Part shown: positions 46,613-55,669 of the stretch, piece by piece
Layout of the letters: the number at the start of each line of letters is the position of its first letter
Numbering within the stretch: the stretch's first letter is position 1
Source: Reyranella sp. CPCC 100927
Lineage (GTDB): Bacteria; Pseudomonadota; Alphaproteobacteria; Reyranellales; Reyranellaceae
Direction: 5' to 3'
DNA length: 64,000 nt
Assembly: GCF_007859315.1 (NCBI RefSeq)
Contig: NZ_VOHA01000007.1
Span: 1-64,000 of the forward strand
The notes under the pieces: model-generated
Seen by the model: only the letters and a program-made list of their open reading frames with translations
Databases searched by the model: none
Told to the model about the DNA's origin: nothing
Program-made: the position numbers and the translations under genes

Positions 46613-47357
46613 CGTCACGAACCTCACCGGCCGTCGCATCGTCGTCACGGGCGCTGCGTCGGGGATTGGTCGCGCGACTGCCGAACTGTTCGTGCGGCGT
46701 GGTGCCGGGGTCGTGTTCATCGATCGTGACGCAGCCGTGGCAACGGTTGCGTCGGCGGCAGGTGGCGCCGCCGGGCTGGTCGTCGATGTCGCCGACGAAA
46801 GCGCGGTCACGCGCGTCGTCGCCGAGGCCGCCGCGGCGCTGGGCGGCATCGATGGTCTGGTGAACTCGGCCGGCATCGACCTGGTGAAGTCGATCACCGA
46901 CATGACACCCGCCGAATGGAACCGGCTGCTGGCGGTGAACCTCAACGGCCCGTTTCATGTCTGTCGCGCCGCGGCGCCGTTCCTGCGCGAAGCGTCGGAG
47001 GCGACCATCGTCAATGTCGCTTCGGGCGCCGGACTGGTGCCGTTGAAACACCGCACGGCCTACTGCGCGTCGAAGGCCGGCCTGGTGATGTTCACCAAGT
47101 CGCTGGCCATGGAGCTGGCGCCGGTGCGGGTCAACGCCTTCTGCCCGGGCATCATCGACACTCCGCTGTTTCGCCTCTCGTTCGAGAACGAGCCCGATCC
47201 CGATGCCGAGCTGCAGCGCATCCTCGACCGCTACCTGATCAAGCGCGCCGCCACGCCAGAGGAGGCGGCGCATGTCGTGCTGTTCCTGTCCAGCCGCGCC
47301 TCGTCGATCATGACCGGTGTGGCGCTGGCCGGTGATGCCGGGAGGACCTTCCATTGA
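46605..47357 (+). CDS. SDR-family oxidoreductase (first of tandem pair)
   Basis: This 250-residue classical SDR has TGAASGIGRATAELF, NSAGIDLV, NVASGAGL and the active-site YCASK. It starts within the end of the deacetylase gene and overlaps the next SDR by four bases, so all three are probably one transcription unit. The substrate is unknown. Confidence 0.9.
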   Translation: MDDVTNLTGRRIVVTGAASGIGRATAELFVRRGAGVVFIDRDAAVATVASAAGGAAGLVVDVADESAVTRVVAEAAAALGGIDGLVNSAGIDLVKSITDMTPAEWNRLLAVNLNGPFHVCRAAAPFLREASEATIVNVASGAGLVPLKHRTAYCASKAGLVMFTKSLAMELAPVRVNAFCPGIIDTPLFRLSFENEPDPDAELQRILDRYLIKRAATPEEAAHVVLFLSSRASSIMTGVALAGDAGRTFH

Positions 47358-48100
47358 CGACATCGCGTCTGGCACTGGTGACCGGCGCCGCCAACGGCAT
47401 CGGTCGCGCCACCGCCTTGCGTTTTGCTGATGATGGCTACGATCTGGCGATCGTCGATATCGAAGCCGAGCCGTTGGCCGAAGTCGCTACCGCTATCGAG
47501 GCCAAGGGCCGGCGTTGCCACAAACACGTGGTCGACTGCCGCGATCCGGCAGCCATTGCCACGGCGGCCCGCGACATCGAGGCGGCAGCGCCTGTCGACA
47601 TCCTGTTCAACAATGTCGGCCAGAGCGGACGCGAGCGCGCCGCCGAGTTCTGGCAGTCCGATCCGGACGTCTGGCGCTTCGTGATCGAGATCTCGCTGCT
47701 GTCGACCATGCACTGGTCGCGCCAGATCGTGCCCGCCATGCGCGAGCGGCGCCGCGGCCGCATCATCAACATGTCGACCGAGTCGGCGTTCTACGGCGAC
47801 GTCGGTCTGGTTGACTATGCCGCCGCCAAGATGGGCGTGATCGGCTTTACGCGGTCGCTGGCCCGCGAACTGGCGCCATTCCACGTCACGGTGAACGCTG
47901 TCGGCCCGGGAGCCATCCGCACGCGTGCGCACGATCGGCTGCCGAAGGAGACCATCGACAAGGTGCGCAACAGCGTGCCAATGGGTTTCGTCGGTGTGCC
48001 GGAGGACGTGGCGCACGTCGTCTCGTTCCTGGCCAGCGACGGCGCCCGCTACGTTACCGGCCAGACCATCCTGATCGACGGTGGCCGCTGGATGATTTGA
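47354..48100 (+). CDS. SDR-family oxidoreductase (second of tandem pair)
   Basis: This 248-residue classical SDR has TGAANGIGRATALRF, NNVGQSG, NMSTESAF and the catalytic YAAAK. It starts with TTG at 47354, overlapping the previous stop, with GGGAGGACC upstream. The protein ends TGQTILIDGGRWMI. It is similar in length to its neighbour but clearly different in sequence, so not a recent duplication. Confidence 0.9.
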   Translation: MTTSRLALVTGAANGIGRATALRFADDGYDLAIVDIEAEPLAEVATAIEAKGRRCHKHVVDCRDPAAIATAARDIEAAAPVDILFNNVGQSGRERAAEFWQSDPDVWRFVIEISLLSTMHWSRQIVPAMRERRRGRIINMSTESAFYGDVGLVDYAAAKMGVIGFTRSLARELAPFHVTVNAVGPGAIRTRAHDRLPKETIDKVRNSVPMGFVGVPEDVAHVVSFLASDGARYVTGQTILIDGGRWMI

Positions 48101-48106
48101 TTTTTC

Positions 48107-48132
48107 CCTCGCCCCGCTCACGCGGGGCGAGG
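48107..48132. terminator. bidirectional hairpin containing a stop codon
   Basis: CCTCGCCCCGC pairs exactly with GCGGGGCGAGG over TCAC, an 11-base stem. It follows the SDR operon after a run of Ts and overlaps the end of the convergent pseudouridine synthase gene, whose stop codon is in the loop. Confidence 0.65.
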
Positions 48133-48864
48133 GGTGTACCCACACGCCGCGAGCGCTTCCAGCATGTGCGCTGGCGGCGGTGCCTCGACCGCGATCGGCG
48201 GCTTACCCTCCTTGAGTGGAATCTGCACGGCGCGGGCGTGCAGATGCAGCGGCGGCAGTCGAATTCCCGCTGCAGCGGGCGATCCGTAGAGCGGGTCGCC
48301 GATGATTGGGCAGCCCAGGGCGGCGCAATGCACCCGGATCTGGTGGGTGCGGCCGGTGTGCGGGTGCAGCTCCAGCCAGGTCCGCCCGTTGCTGGAACCG
48401 CGGACGCGATAATCGGTTACCGCGGACTGTCCCTCCGGGTCGGCGACCATGCGCCAGCCGCCATCGCGGCGGGTCACCTTGCGCAGCGCCTGGTCGATCG
48501 TGCCTTCGGCTTGCGCCGGCGCGCCCTGTACGATGGCCCAGTATGTCTTCGCGATCTTGCCGGCCGCGAAGAGCATGCCGAGTTTGCGCAGCGCCTTGGG
48601 ATGCCGTCCCAGCACCAGGCACCCCGACGTGTCGCGGTCCAGGCGATGGGCCAGGGCCGGCGGTTTCGACCACCCGAAGCGCAGCGCATCGAACATGGAC
48701 TCGAGGTTTGGCCCGCCGCCGGGGCCGGGATGCACGGCGATGCCCGGCGGCTTGTCAATAACCAGCATCAGGCCGTCGCGATAGAGCACGCGCGCCGGCA
48801 GATCGGCAGCCGACAGGGTCGGGCCAGCATGTCGTGGCGAAGGTGCCGGCCGTGTCGGTGCCAT
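48118..48864 (-). CDS. RluA-family RNA pseudouridine synthase
   Basis: This 248-residue enzyme converts uridine to pseudouridine in rRNA or tRNA. The catalytic Asp is in AHRLDRDTSGCLVLG, with KTYWAIVQG and HPHTGRTHQIRVHCAALGCPIIGD as further family motifs. It has no N-terminal S4 domain, so it matches the short RluA/TruC-like form. It follows the aspartate-dehydrogenase-like gene by three bases on the same strand. Confidence 0.9.
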   Translation of the reverse strand: MAPTRPAPSPRHAGPTLSAADLPARVLYRDGLMLVIDKPPGIAVHPGPGGGPNLESMFDALRFGWSKPPALAHRLDRDTSGCLVLGRHPKALRKLGMLFAAGKIAKTYWAIVQGAPAQAEGTIDQALRKVTRRDGGWRMVADPEGQSAVTDYRVRGSSNGRTWLELHPHTGRTHQIRVHCAALGCPIIGDPLYGSPAAAGIRLPPLHLHARAVQIPLKEGKPPIAVEAPPPAHMLEALAACGYTPRPA

Positions 48865-48867
48865 GGC

Positions 48868-49665
48868 TCACCCACCGACCACGAGCGTTGCCGTGCGGTT
48901 GCGCAGGGTCTTGACGATGGCGTGGCCGACCAGGGTGCTGGTCTTGCGGTTCTCGGGCGAGGGCACGAGGTCCTCGACGAAGCGCATCGAGCCCAGCGGC
49001 CCCTTGGCGGCGATCTCGCAGATATGCGTCGTGATCGTCGGGTCGGCGATGATGACGACGCGCGTACGGTCCAGCCCGATGCCGGCCAGCGCCGTGGCGG
49101 CCGAGATATTGACGTTCTGCGGGTAGAGGCGGGCGCCTTCGCGCACCGAGCCGTCGAACACCGTGTGCGGCTGCGTCAGGCCATCGAGATCGACCAGGGA
49201 CTCGGCCGCCGTGCCTTTCCACGATTCGGGGTCCTTGCGCACGGTGATCGTGGCTTCGTCCAGCCCGCCGCGGGTCAGCGATGCTAGCATGTCCAGCCCG
49301 CCGATCCCGGCCGACGGCAGATAGACCCGGCTGCCGCTGGCGCGGGCCGCGGCCACGACACGCTCGAGCAGGGCCGTGTCGGTAAAGGCACCCACCGACG
49401 TCACGTAGAGGTCGGTGCCGGTTTCGAGGATCTGCACGGCGTAGTCACGTACAGCCTGGTGGCCGGCGCCCTCGATCACGGCGTCGAGCCGGTAGCGGAA
49501 GAACCAGTCGGGATCGTGGGTGATATCAGGCCGCTCGGTCGCGGCTGGGCGCGGCGTGCGCACCAGGGCGGCCACCAACTCGATCCCATCCAGTTGGCCG
49601 GCCGCCGACGCCTCGGCCACGCGCTTGCCGATGGCGCCGAAGCCCAGCAGTCCGATACGCAGCAT
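48868..49665 (-). CDS. L-aspartate dehydrogenase-like protein
   Basis: This 265-residue NAD(P)-binding protein begins MLRIGLLGFGAIGKRVAEA. It continues like aspartate dehydrogenase (DUF108 type), with EGAGHQAVRDYAVQIL, TSVGAFTD, PSAGIGGLDMLAS and YPQNVNISAATALAGIG. Such enzymes convert aspartate to iminoaspartate for NAD synthesis, or dehydrogenate related amino acids. No nadA or nadC is nearby, so I give no symbol. AGGGAATACAGGCG precedes the ATG at 49665. Confidence 0.85.
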   Translation of the reverse strand: MLRIGLLGFGAIGKRVAEASAAGQLDGIELVAALVRTPRPAATERPDITHDPDWFFRYRLDAVIEGAGHQAVRDYAVQILETGTDLYVTSVGAFTDTALLERVVAAARASGSRVYLPSAGIGGLDMLASLTRGGLDEATITVRKDPESWKGTAAESLVDLDGLTQPHTVFDGSVREGARLYPQNVNISAATALAGIGLDRTRVVIIADPTITTHICEIAAKGPLGSMRFVEDLVPSPENRKTSTLVGHAIVKTLRNRTATLVVGG

Positions 49666-49872
49666 CGCCTGTATTCCCTTCATTTGTGCGTCGGCCACTG
49701 TAGCGCCTCGGGACGCCGTGACCAGCCACTCCGGCCGCCGCGTGCCGGCAACCATGCGGTGCAGGACGCAACACGAAGACGCGAGCGCGCTAGGCAGACG
49801 CGTCAAAGCAGGGTAATCAAGCTGACGTTTAGATGACAACAACGTCATCCGTCATCGTTGGGAGGGATACAG

Positions 49873-51012
49873 ATGTCTCGGAAATCCCGGTCAGCGTCCG
49901 CCACGCGCCGCAAATTCCTGAGGGGAGCGGCCGTCGCCACGGCAGCAACCGTTGCGGCGCCGACCATCGTGTCGGCACAGGGCCCCATCAATATGCGGTG
50001 GCAGAGCACGTGGCCGTCGAAGGACATCTTCCACGAGTACGCGCTCGACTATGCCAAGAAGGTCAACGACATGACCGGCGGCGACCTCAAGATCGAGGTC
50101 CTGCCCGCCGGTGCCGTGGTGCCGGCCTTCGGCTTGCTCGAAGCAGTGTCCAAGGGGACGCTCGATGGCGGCCACGGCGTGCTGGTCTATCACTACGGCA
50201 AGCAGACGGCGCTGGCCCTGTGGGGGTCGGGGCCGGGCTATGCCATGGATGCCAACATGCTGTTGGCCTGGCACAAGTACGGCGGCGGCAAGGAGCTGCT
50301 GACCAAGCTCTACGACTCGATCGGCGCCCAGGTGGTGTCGTTCCTCTACGGGCCGATGCCGACGCAGCCGCTGGGCTGGTTCAAGAAGCCGATGGCCAAG
50401 CTCGATGATTTCAAGGGCCTGAAGTTCCGCACCGTCGGCATTTCCATCGACGTGTTCCAGGCCCTGGGCGCGGCGGTGAACGCGCTGCCTGGCGGCGAGA
50501 TCGTGGCGGCCATGGACCGCGGCCTGCTCGATGCGGCCGAGTTCAATAATGCTTCGTCCGACCGGGTGCTGGGCTTCGCCGACGTCTCGAAAGTCTGCAT
50601 GCTGCAGAGCTACCACCAGAATGCCGAGCAGTTCGAGATCATGTTCAACAAAGGGAAATACGACGCCCTGCCGGACAAGATCAAATCGATCATTGCGCAT
50701 GCCACCGACGCGGCGTCGGCCGACATGTCGTGGAAGGCCATCGACCGCTACTCCAAGGACTACGAAGAGCTGCAGGCCAAGGACAAGGTCAAGTTCTATA
50801 AGACTCCGGATGCGGTCCTGAAACGGCAGCTCGAAGTCTACGACGAAGTCGTGAAGAAGAAAGCGTCGGAGAACGCCTTGTTCAAGGAGATCCTCGAGTC
50901 GCAGATCGCCTTTGCCCGCCGCGTCACCCAGTGGGAACAGGACACTGTCGTCAATCGCCGCATGGCGTACGATCACTATTTTGGGCCCAACGGGGTTGCC
51001 AAGAAGACCTGA
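49873..51012 (+). CDS. TRAP transporter solute-binding protein (DctP-like)
   Basis: This 379-residue protein has a twin-arginine signal (TRRKFLRGAAVATAA) and a DctP-type binding domain: MRWQSTWPSKDIFHEYALDYAKKVND, KFRTVGISIDVFQALGAAVNALPGGEIVAAMDRGLLDAAEF. It probably binds a keto acid or dicarboxylate, in the style of TakP. GGAGGGA precedes the ATG at 49873. The permease genes follow after a repeat-containing gap. Confidence 0.93.
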   Translation: MSRKSRSASATRRKFLRGAAVATAATVAAPTIVSAQGPINMRWQSTWPSKDIFHEYALDYAKKVNDMTGGDLKIEVLPAGAVVPAFGLLEAVSKGTLDGGHGVLVYHYGKQTALALWGSGPGYAMDANMLLAWHKYGGGKELLTKLYDSIGAQVVSFLYGPMPTQPLGWFKKPMAKLDDFKGLKFRTVGISIDVFQALGAAVNALPGGEIVAAMDRGLLDAAEFNNASSDRVLGFADVSKVCMLQSYHQNAEQFEIMFNKGKYDALPDKIKSIIAHATDAASADMSWKAIDRYSKDYEELQAKDKVKFYKTPDAVLKRQLEVYDEVVKKKASENALFKEILESQIAFARRVTQWEQDTVVNRRMAYDHYFGPNGVAKKT

Positions 51013-51021
51013 GCCTTTATT

Positions 51022-51221
51022 CCTTCTCCCCGCGAATGCGGGGAGAAGGTGCCCGTTTCGATACTTCGACGCCAAGCGTCGAAGTACCTGTGGCGGATGA
51101 GGGGTTTCGCGATCTTGCTGCAAACTTCGATTCTACCCATGACGCGGGGCTCTAGCCGACACCGTCAAGCCCCTCATCCGGCGCTACGCGCCACCTTCTC
51201 CCTGCCTGCGCGGGGAGAAGG
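51022..51221. repeat. 200-base intergenic palindromic element
   Basis: The element opens with CCTTCTCCCCGC-GAAT-GCGGGGAGAAGG (51022-51049) and closes with CCTTCTCCCTGCCTGCGCGGGGAGAAGG (51194-51221). GATGAGGGG and CCCCTCATC pair between them, and GATACTTCGACGCCAAGCGTCGAAGTA forms an inner hairpin. It lies between the binding-protein and permease genes of the TRAP operon and could set their relative expression. Confidence 0.7.
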
Positions 51222-51248
51222 GACAGTCGCGTTCCGAGTCGTCACCCC

Positions 51249-51917
51249 ATGACCGTCGAACGGTTTGTGCACGGGATCGACGCCGTCAGCACCTGGGTCG
51301 GCAAGGCGGCAGCCTGGCTGATCATCGGGCTGATGGTCGTCGTCTGTGCCGAGGTCTTCAAGCGTTACATCATGAACATGCCGACGGCATGGATTTTCGA
51401 CCTCAACAACATGCTGTACGGGTCGTTGTTCATGTTGTGCGGCGCCTACGGGCTGGCGCAGAACGCCCATGTCCGCGGCGACTTTCTCTACAGTTCGATG
51501 CGGCCGCGCACGCAGGCGACGCTCGATCTGATCCTGTATTTTGTCTTCTTCTTTCCCGGCATCGCGGCGCTGATCTATGCCGGCGTCGACTATGCCGCCG
51601 ACGCCTGGCGTATCCGCGAGCACTCCAACGTCACTGCCGACGGCCCGCCGGTCTACCACTTCAAGACCGTGATCCCGATCGCAGGTGCATTCTTGATGCT
51701 ACAGGGCGTCGCCGAGGTGGTGCGCTGCATCGTCTGCCTGAAGACCGGAGCCTGGCCATCCCGGTTGAAGGACGTGGCCGAGATCGACGTCGTCGAGGAG
51801 CAACTGGCGCATAGCCAATACGTCGACGAGGAATCGCGCAAGATGGCCATCGCGCAGGCGCAGCACATTGACGAAGCCGCGCGCCAGCGCGGGCGGGGCG
51901 GGGACCCGACGACATGA
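51249..51917 (+). CDS. TRAP transporter small permease (DctQ-like)
   Basis: This 222-residue membrane protein has four hydrophobic segments (WLIIGLMVVVCAEVFKRYI, LFMLCGAYGLAQNAHV, LILYFVFFFPGIAALIYAG, and VIPIAGAFLMLQGVAEVVRC) with the DctQ hallmark HVRGDFLYSSM. It is longer than many DctQ proteins, with a charged cytoplasmic tail of about 45 residues. It overlaps the large permease by four bases. Confidence 0.9.
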   Translation: MTVERFVHGIDAVSTWVGKAAAWLIIGLMVVVCAEVFKRYIMNMPTAWIFDLNNMLYGSLFMLCGAYGLAQNAHVRGDFLYSSMRPRTQATLDLILYFVFFFPGIAALIYAGVDYAADAWRIREHSNVTADGPPVYHFKTVIPIAGAFLMLQGVAEVVRCIVCLKTGAWPSRLKDVAEIDVVEEQLAHSQYVDEESRKMAIAQAQHIDEAARQRGRGGDPTT

Positions 51918-53662
51918 GCGAACCGGCACTTGGGCTCCTGATGTTGGTGCTCATCATCGTCGTGATCATGATGGGCTTCGCGACGGCCTTCACCCTGATG
52001 GGTCTGGGCATCTTCTTCGGTTTCGTCGCCTACTACGATCCGTCGCAGCCGTGGGCGAAGAACCATGTCTTCGAGCTGATGGTCCAGCGCACCTACGGTG
52101 CCATGACCAACGACGTGCTGATATCCATCCCGTTGTTCGTGCTGATGGGCTACGTGATGGAGCGCGGCGCGCTCGTCGACAAGATGTTCTATGCCATCCA
52201 GCTGGCGTTTCGGCGGGCGGCGGCGCCGCTGGCCATCGCGACCTTGGTGGTGTGCACGTTCTGGGGCATCGCCAGCGGCTTGGTGGGGGCCGTCGTGGTG
52301 CTGATGGGCGTGATCGCGTTCAACCCGATGCTGCGCGCCGGTTACGACGTGAAGCTGGCCTCGGGCGTCATCACCGCCGGCGGCACGCTGGGCATTCTGA
52401 TCCCGCCCTCGGTGATGATCATCGTCTATGCCGCCGTCGCCGGCCAGTCGGTGGTCAAGCTCTATGCCGCGGCCATGTTCCCCGGTTTCTTTCTGGCGCT
52501 GCTCTACGTCGTCTACGTGATCGGTTGGGCGACGATCAATCCCAAGATCGCGCCCAAGTTGCCGGAAGAGCAGACGCGCGTGCCGGTCCCGGATTGGGTC
52601 CGCGCGCTACAGGCTGCCTATTCGAACAACGTCTTGGTGTCGCTGCTGCGGGCGCTGGTGTCGCCCGCCAAGGCGAAGGCCATCGACGTCGACGGCCGCC
52701 GCATGAACGCTGGCGCGGTTCTGGTGAACCTGGGCTACGCGCTGGTACCGTTCGCGCTGGCGACGGCCACGATGGCAACCGTCTGGTGGTATGTCGTGAT
52801 CTACCAGCAGGCTGGCGGCGATCCCGCGTCGGTGCCGGGGCTGGAGCCGCTGGGATCGGCCGGGGGATCGCCGGCCGCAGCAGCGCCGACGGGACCCGGT
52901 GACTCGTTCTTCATGTGGTTCTGGGGCATCACGGCGGCGCTGGCGCTGCTGGTCGCGCGCTACTACTGGAACATGACGGCCGAGCGGTTCCAGGTGTTGA
53001 AACTGCTGACAGCATCGGTGATGCCGCTGGGCATCCTCACCGCGGTGGTGCTGGCTGTGATCCTGCTGGGCATCACGACGGCGACGGAATCAGCAGCCGT
53101 GGGCGCGGCGGGCGCCTTCCTGCTGGCGTTCCAGGCCCGCACCCTGGACTGGAAGCGGACCAAGGAGGCGGTGTTCCTGACCGCCAAGACCACGGCCATG
53201 GTGTGCTGGCTGTTTGTCGGTTCGGCCCTGTTCTCGGCAGTATTCGCCATTCTGGGCGGTCAGGGCCTGATCGAGAAGTGGGTCCTGATGATGAACCTCA
53301 CGCCGTTGGAGTTCATGCTGCTGTCGCAGCTGATCATCTTCCTGCTGGGGTGGCCTCTGGAATGGACCGAAATCATCATCATTTTCGTGCCCATCTTCCT
53401 GCCGTTGCTGAAGCACTTCGACATCGACCCCATCCTGTGGGGCACCATCGTATTCGTGAACCTGCAGGCCGCCTTCCTGTCGCCGCCGGTGGCGATGTCG
53501 GCCTTCTACCTGAAGGGCGTGGCGCCCAAACACGTGACCATCAACCAGATATTCGCCGGCATGATGCCCTACATGCTGATCGTCATGCTGTGCATGGTGA
53601 TCATGTACGTGTGGCCGGGGATGACTCTCTGGCTGCCGAACTATCTCTATGGCGGCAACTGA
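51914..53662 (+). CDS. TRAP transporter large permease (DctM-like) with extended loop
   Basis: This 582-residue protein has about twelve or more hydrophobic segments of the DctM type (GLGIFFGFVAYYDPS, ITAGGTLGILIPPSVMIIVYA, LGWPLEWTEIIIIFVPIFLP). It is longer than the usual 420-450 residues because of a hydrophilic and extra-membrane insert at roughly residues 215-350, rich in Pro, Gly and Ala. It forms the channel with DctQ, driven by a sodium or proton gradient. Start overlaps the upstream stop. Confidence 0.92.
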   Translation: MSEPALGLLMLVLIIVVIMMGFATAFTLMGLGIFFGFVAYYDPSQPWAKNHVFELMVQRTYGAMTNDVLISIPLFVLMGYVMERGALVDKMFYAIQLAFRRAAAPLAIATLVVCTFWGIASGLVGAVVVLMGVIAFNPMLRAGYDVKLASGVITAGGTLGILIPPSVMIIVYAAVAGQSVVKLYAAAMFPGFFLALLYVVYVIGWATINPKIAPKLPEEQTRVPVPDWVRALQAAYSNNVLVSLLRALVSPAKAKAIDVDGRRMNAGAVLVNLGYALVPFALATATMATVWWYVVIYQQAGGDPASVPGLEPLGSAGGSPAAAAPTGPGDSFFMWFWGITAALALLVARYYWNMTAERFQVLKLLTASVMPLGILTAVVLAVILLGITTATESAAVGAAGAFLLAFQARTLDWKRTKEAVFLTAKTTAMVCWLFVGSALFSAVFAILGGQGLIEKWVLMMNLTPLEFMLLSQLIIFLLGWPLEWTEIIIIFVPIFLPLLKHFDIDPILWGTIVFVNLQAAFLSPPVAMSAFYLKGVAPKHVTINQIFAGMMPYMLIVMLCMVIMYVWPGMTLWLPNYLYGGN

Positions 53663-53791
53663 GGGGCCTTACGGTGATTGTCGCCGGATATGCTGCAATG
53701 CAGCAAATCCTTGTGGCGATTAGGGGAATTCGCTGGACGCGGGACGGGATTGACCGATTGCGGTGGTTCGCGTGAGCCCAGTCGGGTAAAC

Positions 53792-55669
53792 ATGACCCAA
53801 CCCACGAGAAATTGGGAACCTGGTAGCCCCTCGCAAAGGGTTCCCTGGAGGAAGCAGTTGAGAGCGACGGATATCGGCAATCCCGACTATTTTCACAAAG
53901 TCGTCGATTGTCAGTGGGCGTGTCCGGCCCATACGCCGGTGCCTGAGTACATACGGTTGATCGCACATGGTCGTTTCGACGACGCCTATATGATCAACTG
54001 GAAGTCCAATGTGTTCCCGGGCATCTTGGGCCGAACCTGCGATAGGCCATGCGAGCCTGCCTGCCGACGCGGCAGGGTCGAAGACGAAACGCTGGTCAAA
54101 AACAAGAAAGAGCCGGTAGCCATCTGCCGGCTCAAGCGTGTGGCGGCCGACTACAAGAACGGCGTTGCCGCGCACATGCCCAAGGCGCCACAGCAGAAGA
54201 TCGGCAAGACGATCGCCTGCGTCGGCGGTGGACCGGCGTCGCTGACGGTGGCCCGCGATCTCGCCGTGCTCGGCTACGACATCGTGATCTTCGACCAGGA
54301 TCCGAAGCTCGGCGGCATGATCCGCACGCAGATCCCGCGCTTCCGCCTGCCCGAGTCGGTGATCGACGAGGAAGTCGCCTTCATCACCGACATCGGCAAC
54401 GTCGAGTTTCGCCAGCGTCGCGTCGGCTCGATGAAGGCGCTGCTGAAGGAAGGGTTCGACGCGATCTTCGTGGGCTCCGGCGCGCCGCGCGGCCGTGACC
54501 TCGAGATCCCCGGCCGCCAGGAAGCGGCGGCCAACATCCATATCGGCATCGACTGGCTGTCCAGCGTCTCGTTCGGCCACATCGACAAGATCGGCAAGCG
54601 CGTGATCGTGCTGGGTGGCGGCAACACGGCGATGGATTGCTGCCGCACGTCGCGCCGCCTGGGCGGCAGCGACGTCAAGGTGGTCGTGCGCTCCGGCTTT
54701 GAAGAGATGAAGGCGTCTCCCTGGGAGAAGGAAGACGCCATGCACGAGGACATCCCGATCCTGAACTTCCTCGTGCCCACGGAGTTCACGCACAAGGACG
54801 GCAAGCTGACCGGCGTGGTGTTCGAGAAAGTAAAGGCGGTCTACGACGAGAAAGGCCGCCGCAACCTGGTGCCCTCAGGCGAGCCCGATCAGCACATCGA
54901 GTGCGATGATGTGCTGGTGGCCGTCGGCCAGGAGAACTCGTTTCCCTGGATCGAGGCCGATATCGGCATCGAGTTCGACAAGTGGCACATGCCCAAGGTC
55001 GACACGGTGACCCTGGCGTCGACTCATCCCAAGGTGTTCTTTGGCGGTGACGCGGCCTTCGGTCCGAAGAACATCATCTGGGCAGCGGCGCACGGCCACG
55101 ACGCGGCGATCTCGATCCACAAGTCCCTGCTCGGCGAGGACATCAAGGATCGTCCCGCGCCTGGCATGAACATCGTCAGCCAGAAGATGGGCATCCATGA
55201 GTGGAGCTACGACAACGACATCTCGGTCGTGTCGCGCTTCAAGGTGCCGCATCGCCAGAAGGAAATCGCGCTCAAGGATATCAAGGCCGAGGTCGAGCTG
55301 GGTTTTGATCTCGACCTGGCCTGGAAGGAAGCGCAACGCTGCCTGAACTGCGATATCCAGACGGTGTTCACGGGCAATCTCTGTATCGAGTGCGACGCCT
55401 GTGTCGACATCTGCCCGATGGATTGCATCACCTTCACCGAGAATGGTGAGGAGACGGACCTGCGCGAACGGCTGATGGCGCCGGCGCTGAACACCACGCA
55501 GGACCTGTACGTCGGTGATGGGTTGAAAACCGGCCGCATCATGGCCAAGGACGAGGACGTCTGTCTCCATTGTGGTCTATGCGCCGAACGCTGCCCGACG
55601 GGCGCGTGGGATATGCGCAAGTACTACATCGAGATGACGCACGCGGGGCACGCATGCCACAAAAGCTAG
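53792..55669 (+). CDS. GltD-like FAD/NAD(P)H oxidoreductase with C-terminal ferredoxin domain
   Basis: This 625-residue protein joins three modules. The N-terminal region has GltD-type cluster cysteines (CQWACPAHTPVPEY, CDRPCEPACRRG). Next comes an FAD/NAD(P)-binding core with GGGPASLTVARDL, GGGNTAMDCCRTSRR and AVGQENSFPW. The C-terminal domain has two [4Fe-4S] motifs (CIECDACVDICPMDC and CLHCGLCAERCP). It probably passes electrons between NAD(P)H and the oxoacid oxidoreductase encoded next, whose start it overlaps by 16 bases. The ATG at 53792 has only a weak Shine-Dalgarno sequence. Confidence 0.9.
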   Translation: MTQPTRNWEPGSPSQRVPWRKQLRATDIGNPDYFHKVVDCQWACPAHTPVPEYIRLIAHGRFDDAYMINWKSNVFPGILGRTCDRPCEPACRRGRVEDETLVKNKKEPVAICRLKRVAADYKNGVAAHMPKAPQQKIGKTIACVGGGPASLTVARDLAVLGYDIVIFDQDPKLGGMIRTQIPRFRLPESVIDEEVAFITDIGNVEFRQRRVGSMKALLKEGFDAIFVGSGAPRGRDLEIPGRQEAAANIHIGIDWLSSVSFGHIDKIGKRVIVLGGGNTAMDCCRTSRRLGGSDVKVVVRSGFEEMKASPWEKEDAMHEDIPILNFLVPTEFTHKDGKLTGVVFEKVKAVYDEKGRRNLVPSGEPDQHIECDDVLVAVGQENSFPWIEADIGIEFDKWHMPKVDTVTLASTHPKVFFGGDAAFGPKNIIWAAAHGHDAAISIHKSLLGEDIKDRPAPGMNIVSQKMGIHEWSYDNDISVVSRFKVPHRQKEIALKDIKAEVELGFDLDLAWKEAQRCLNCDIQTVFTGNLCIECDACVDICPMDCITFTENGEETDLRERLMAPALNTTQDLYVGDGLKTGRIMAKDEDVCLHCGLCAERCPTGAWDMRKYYIEMTHAGHACHKS

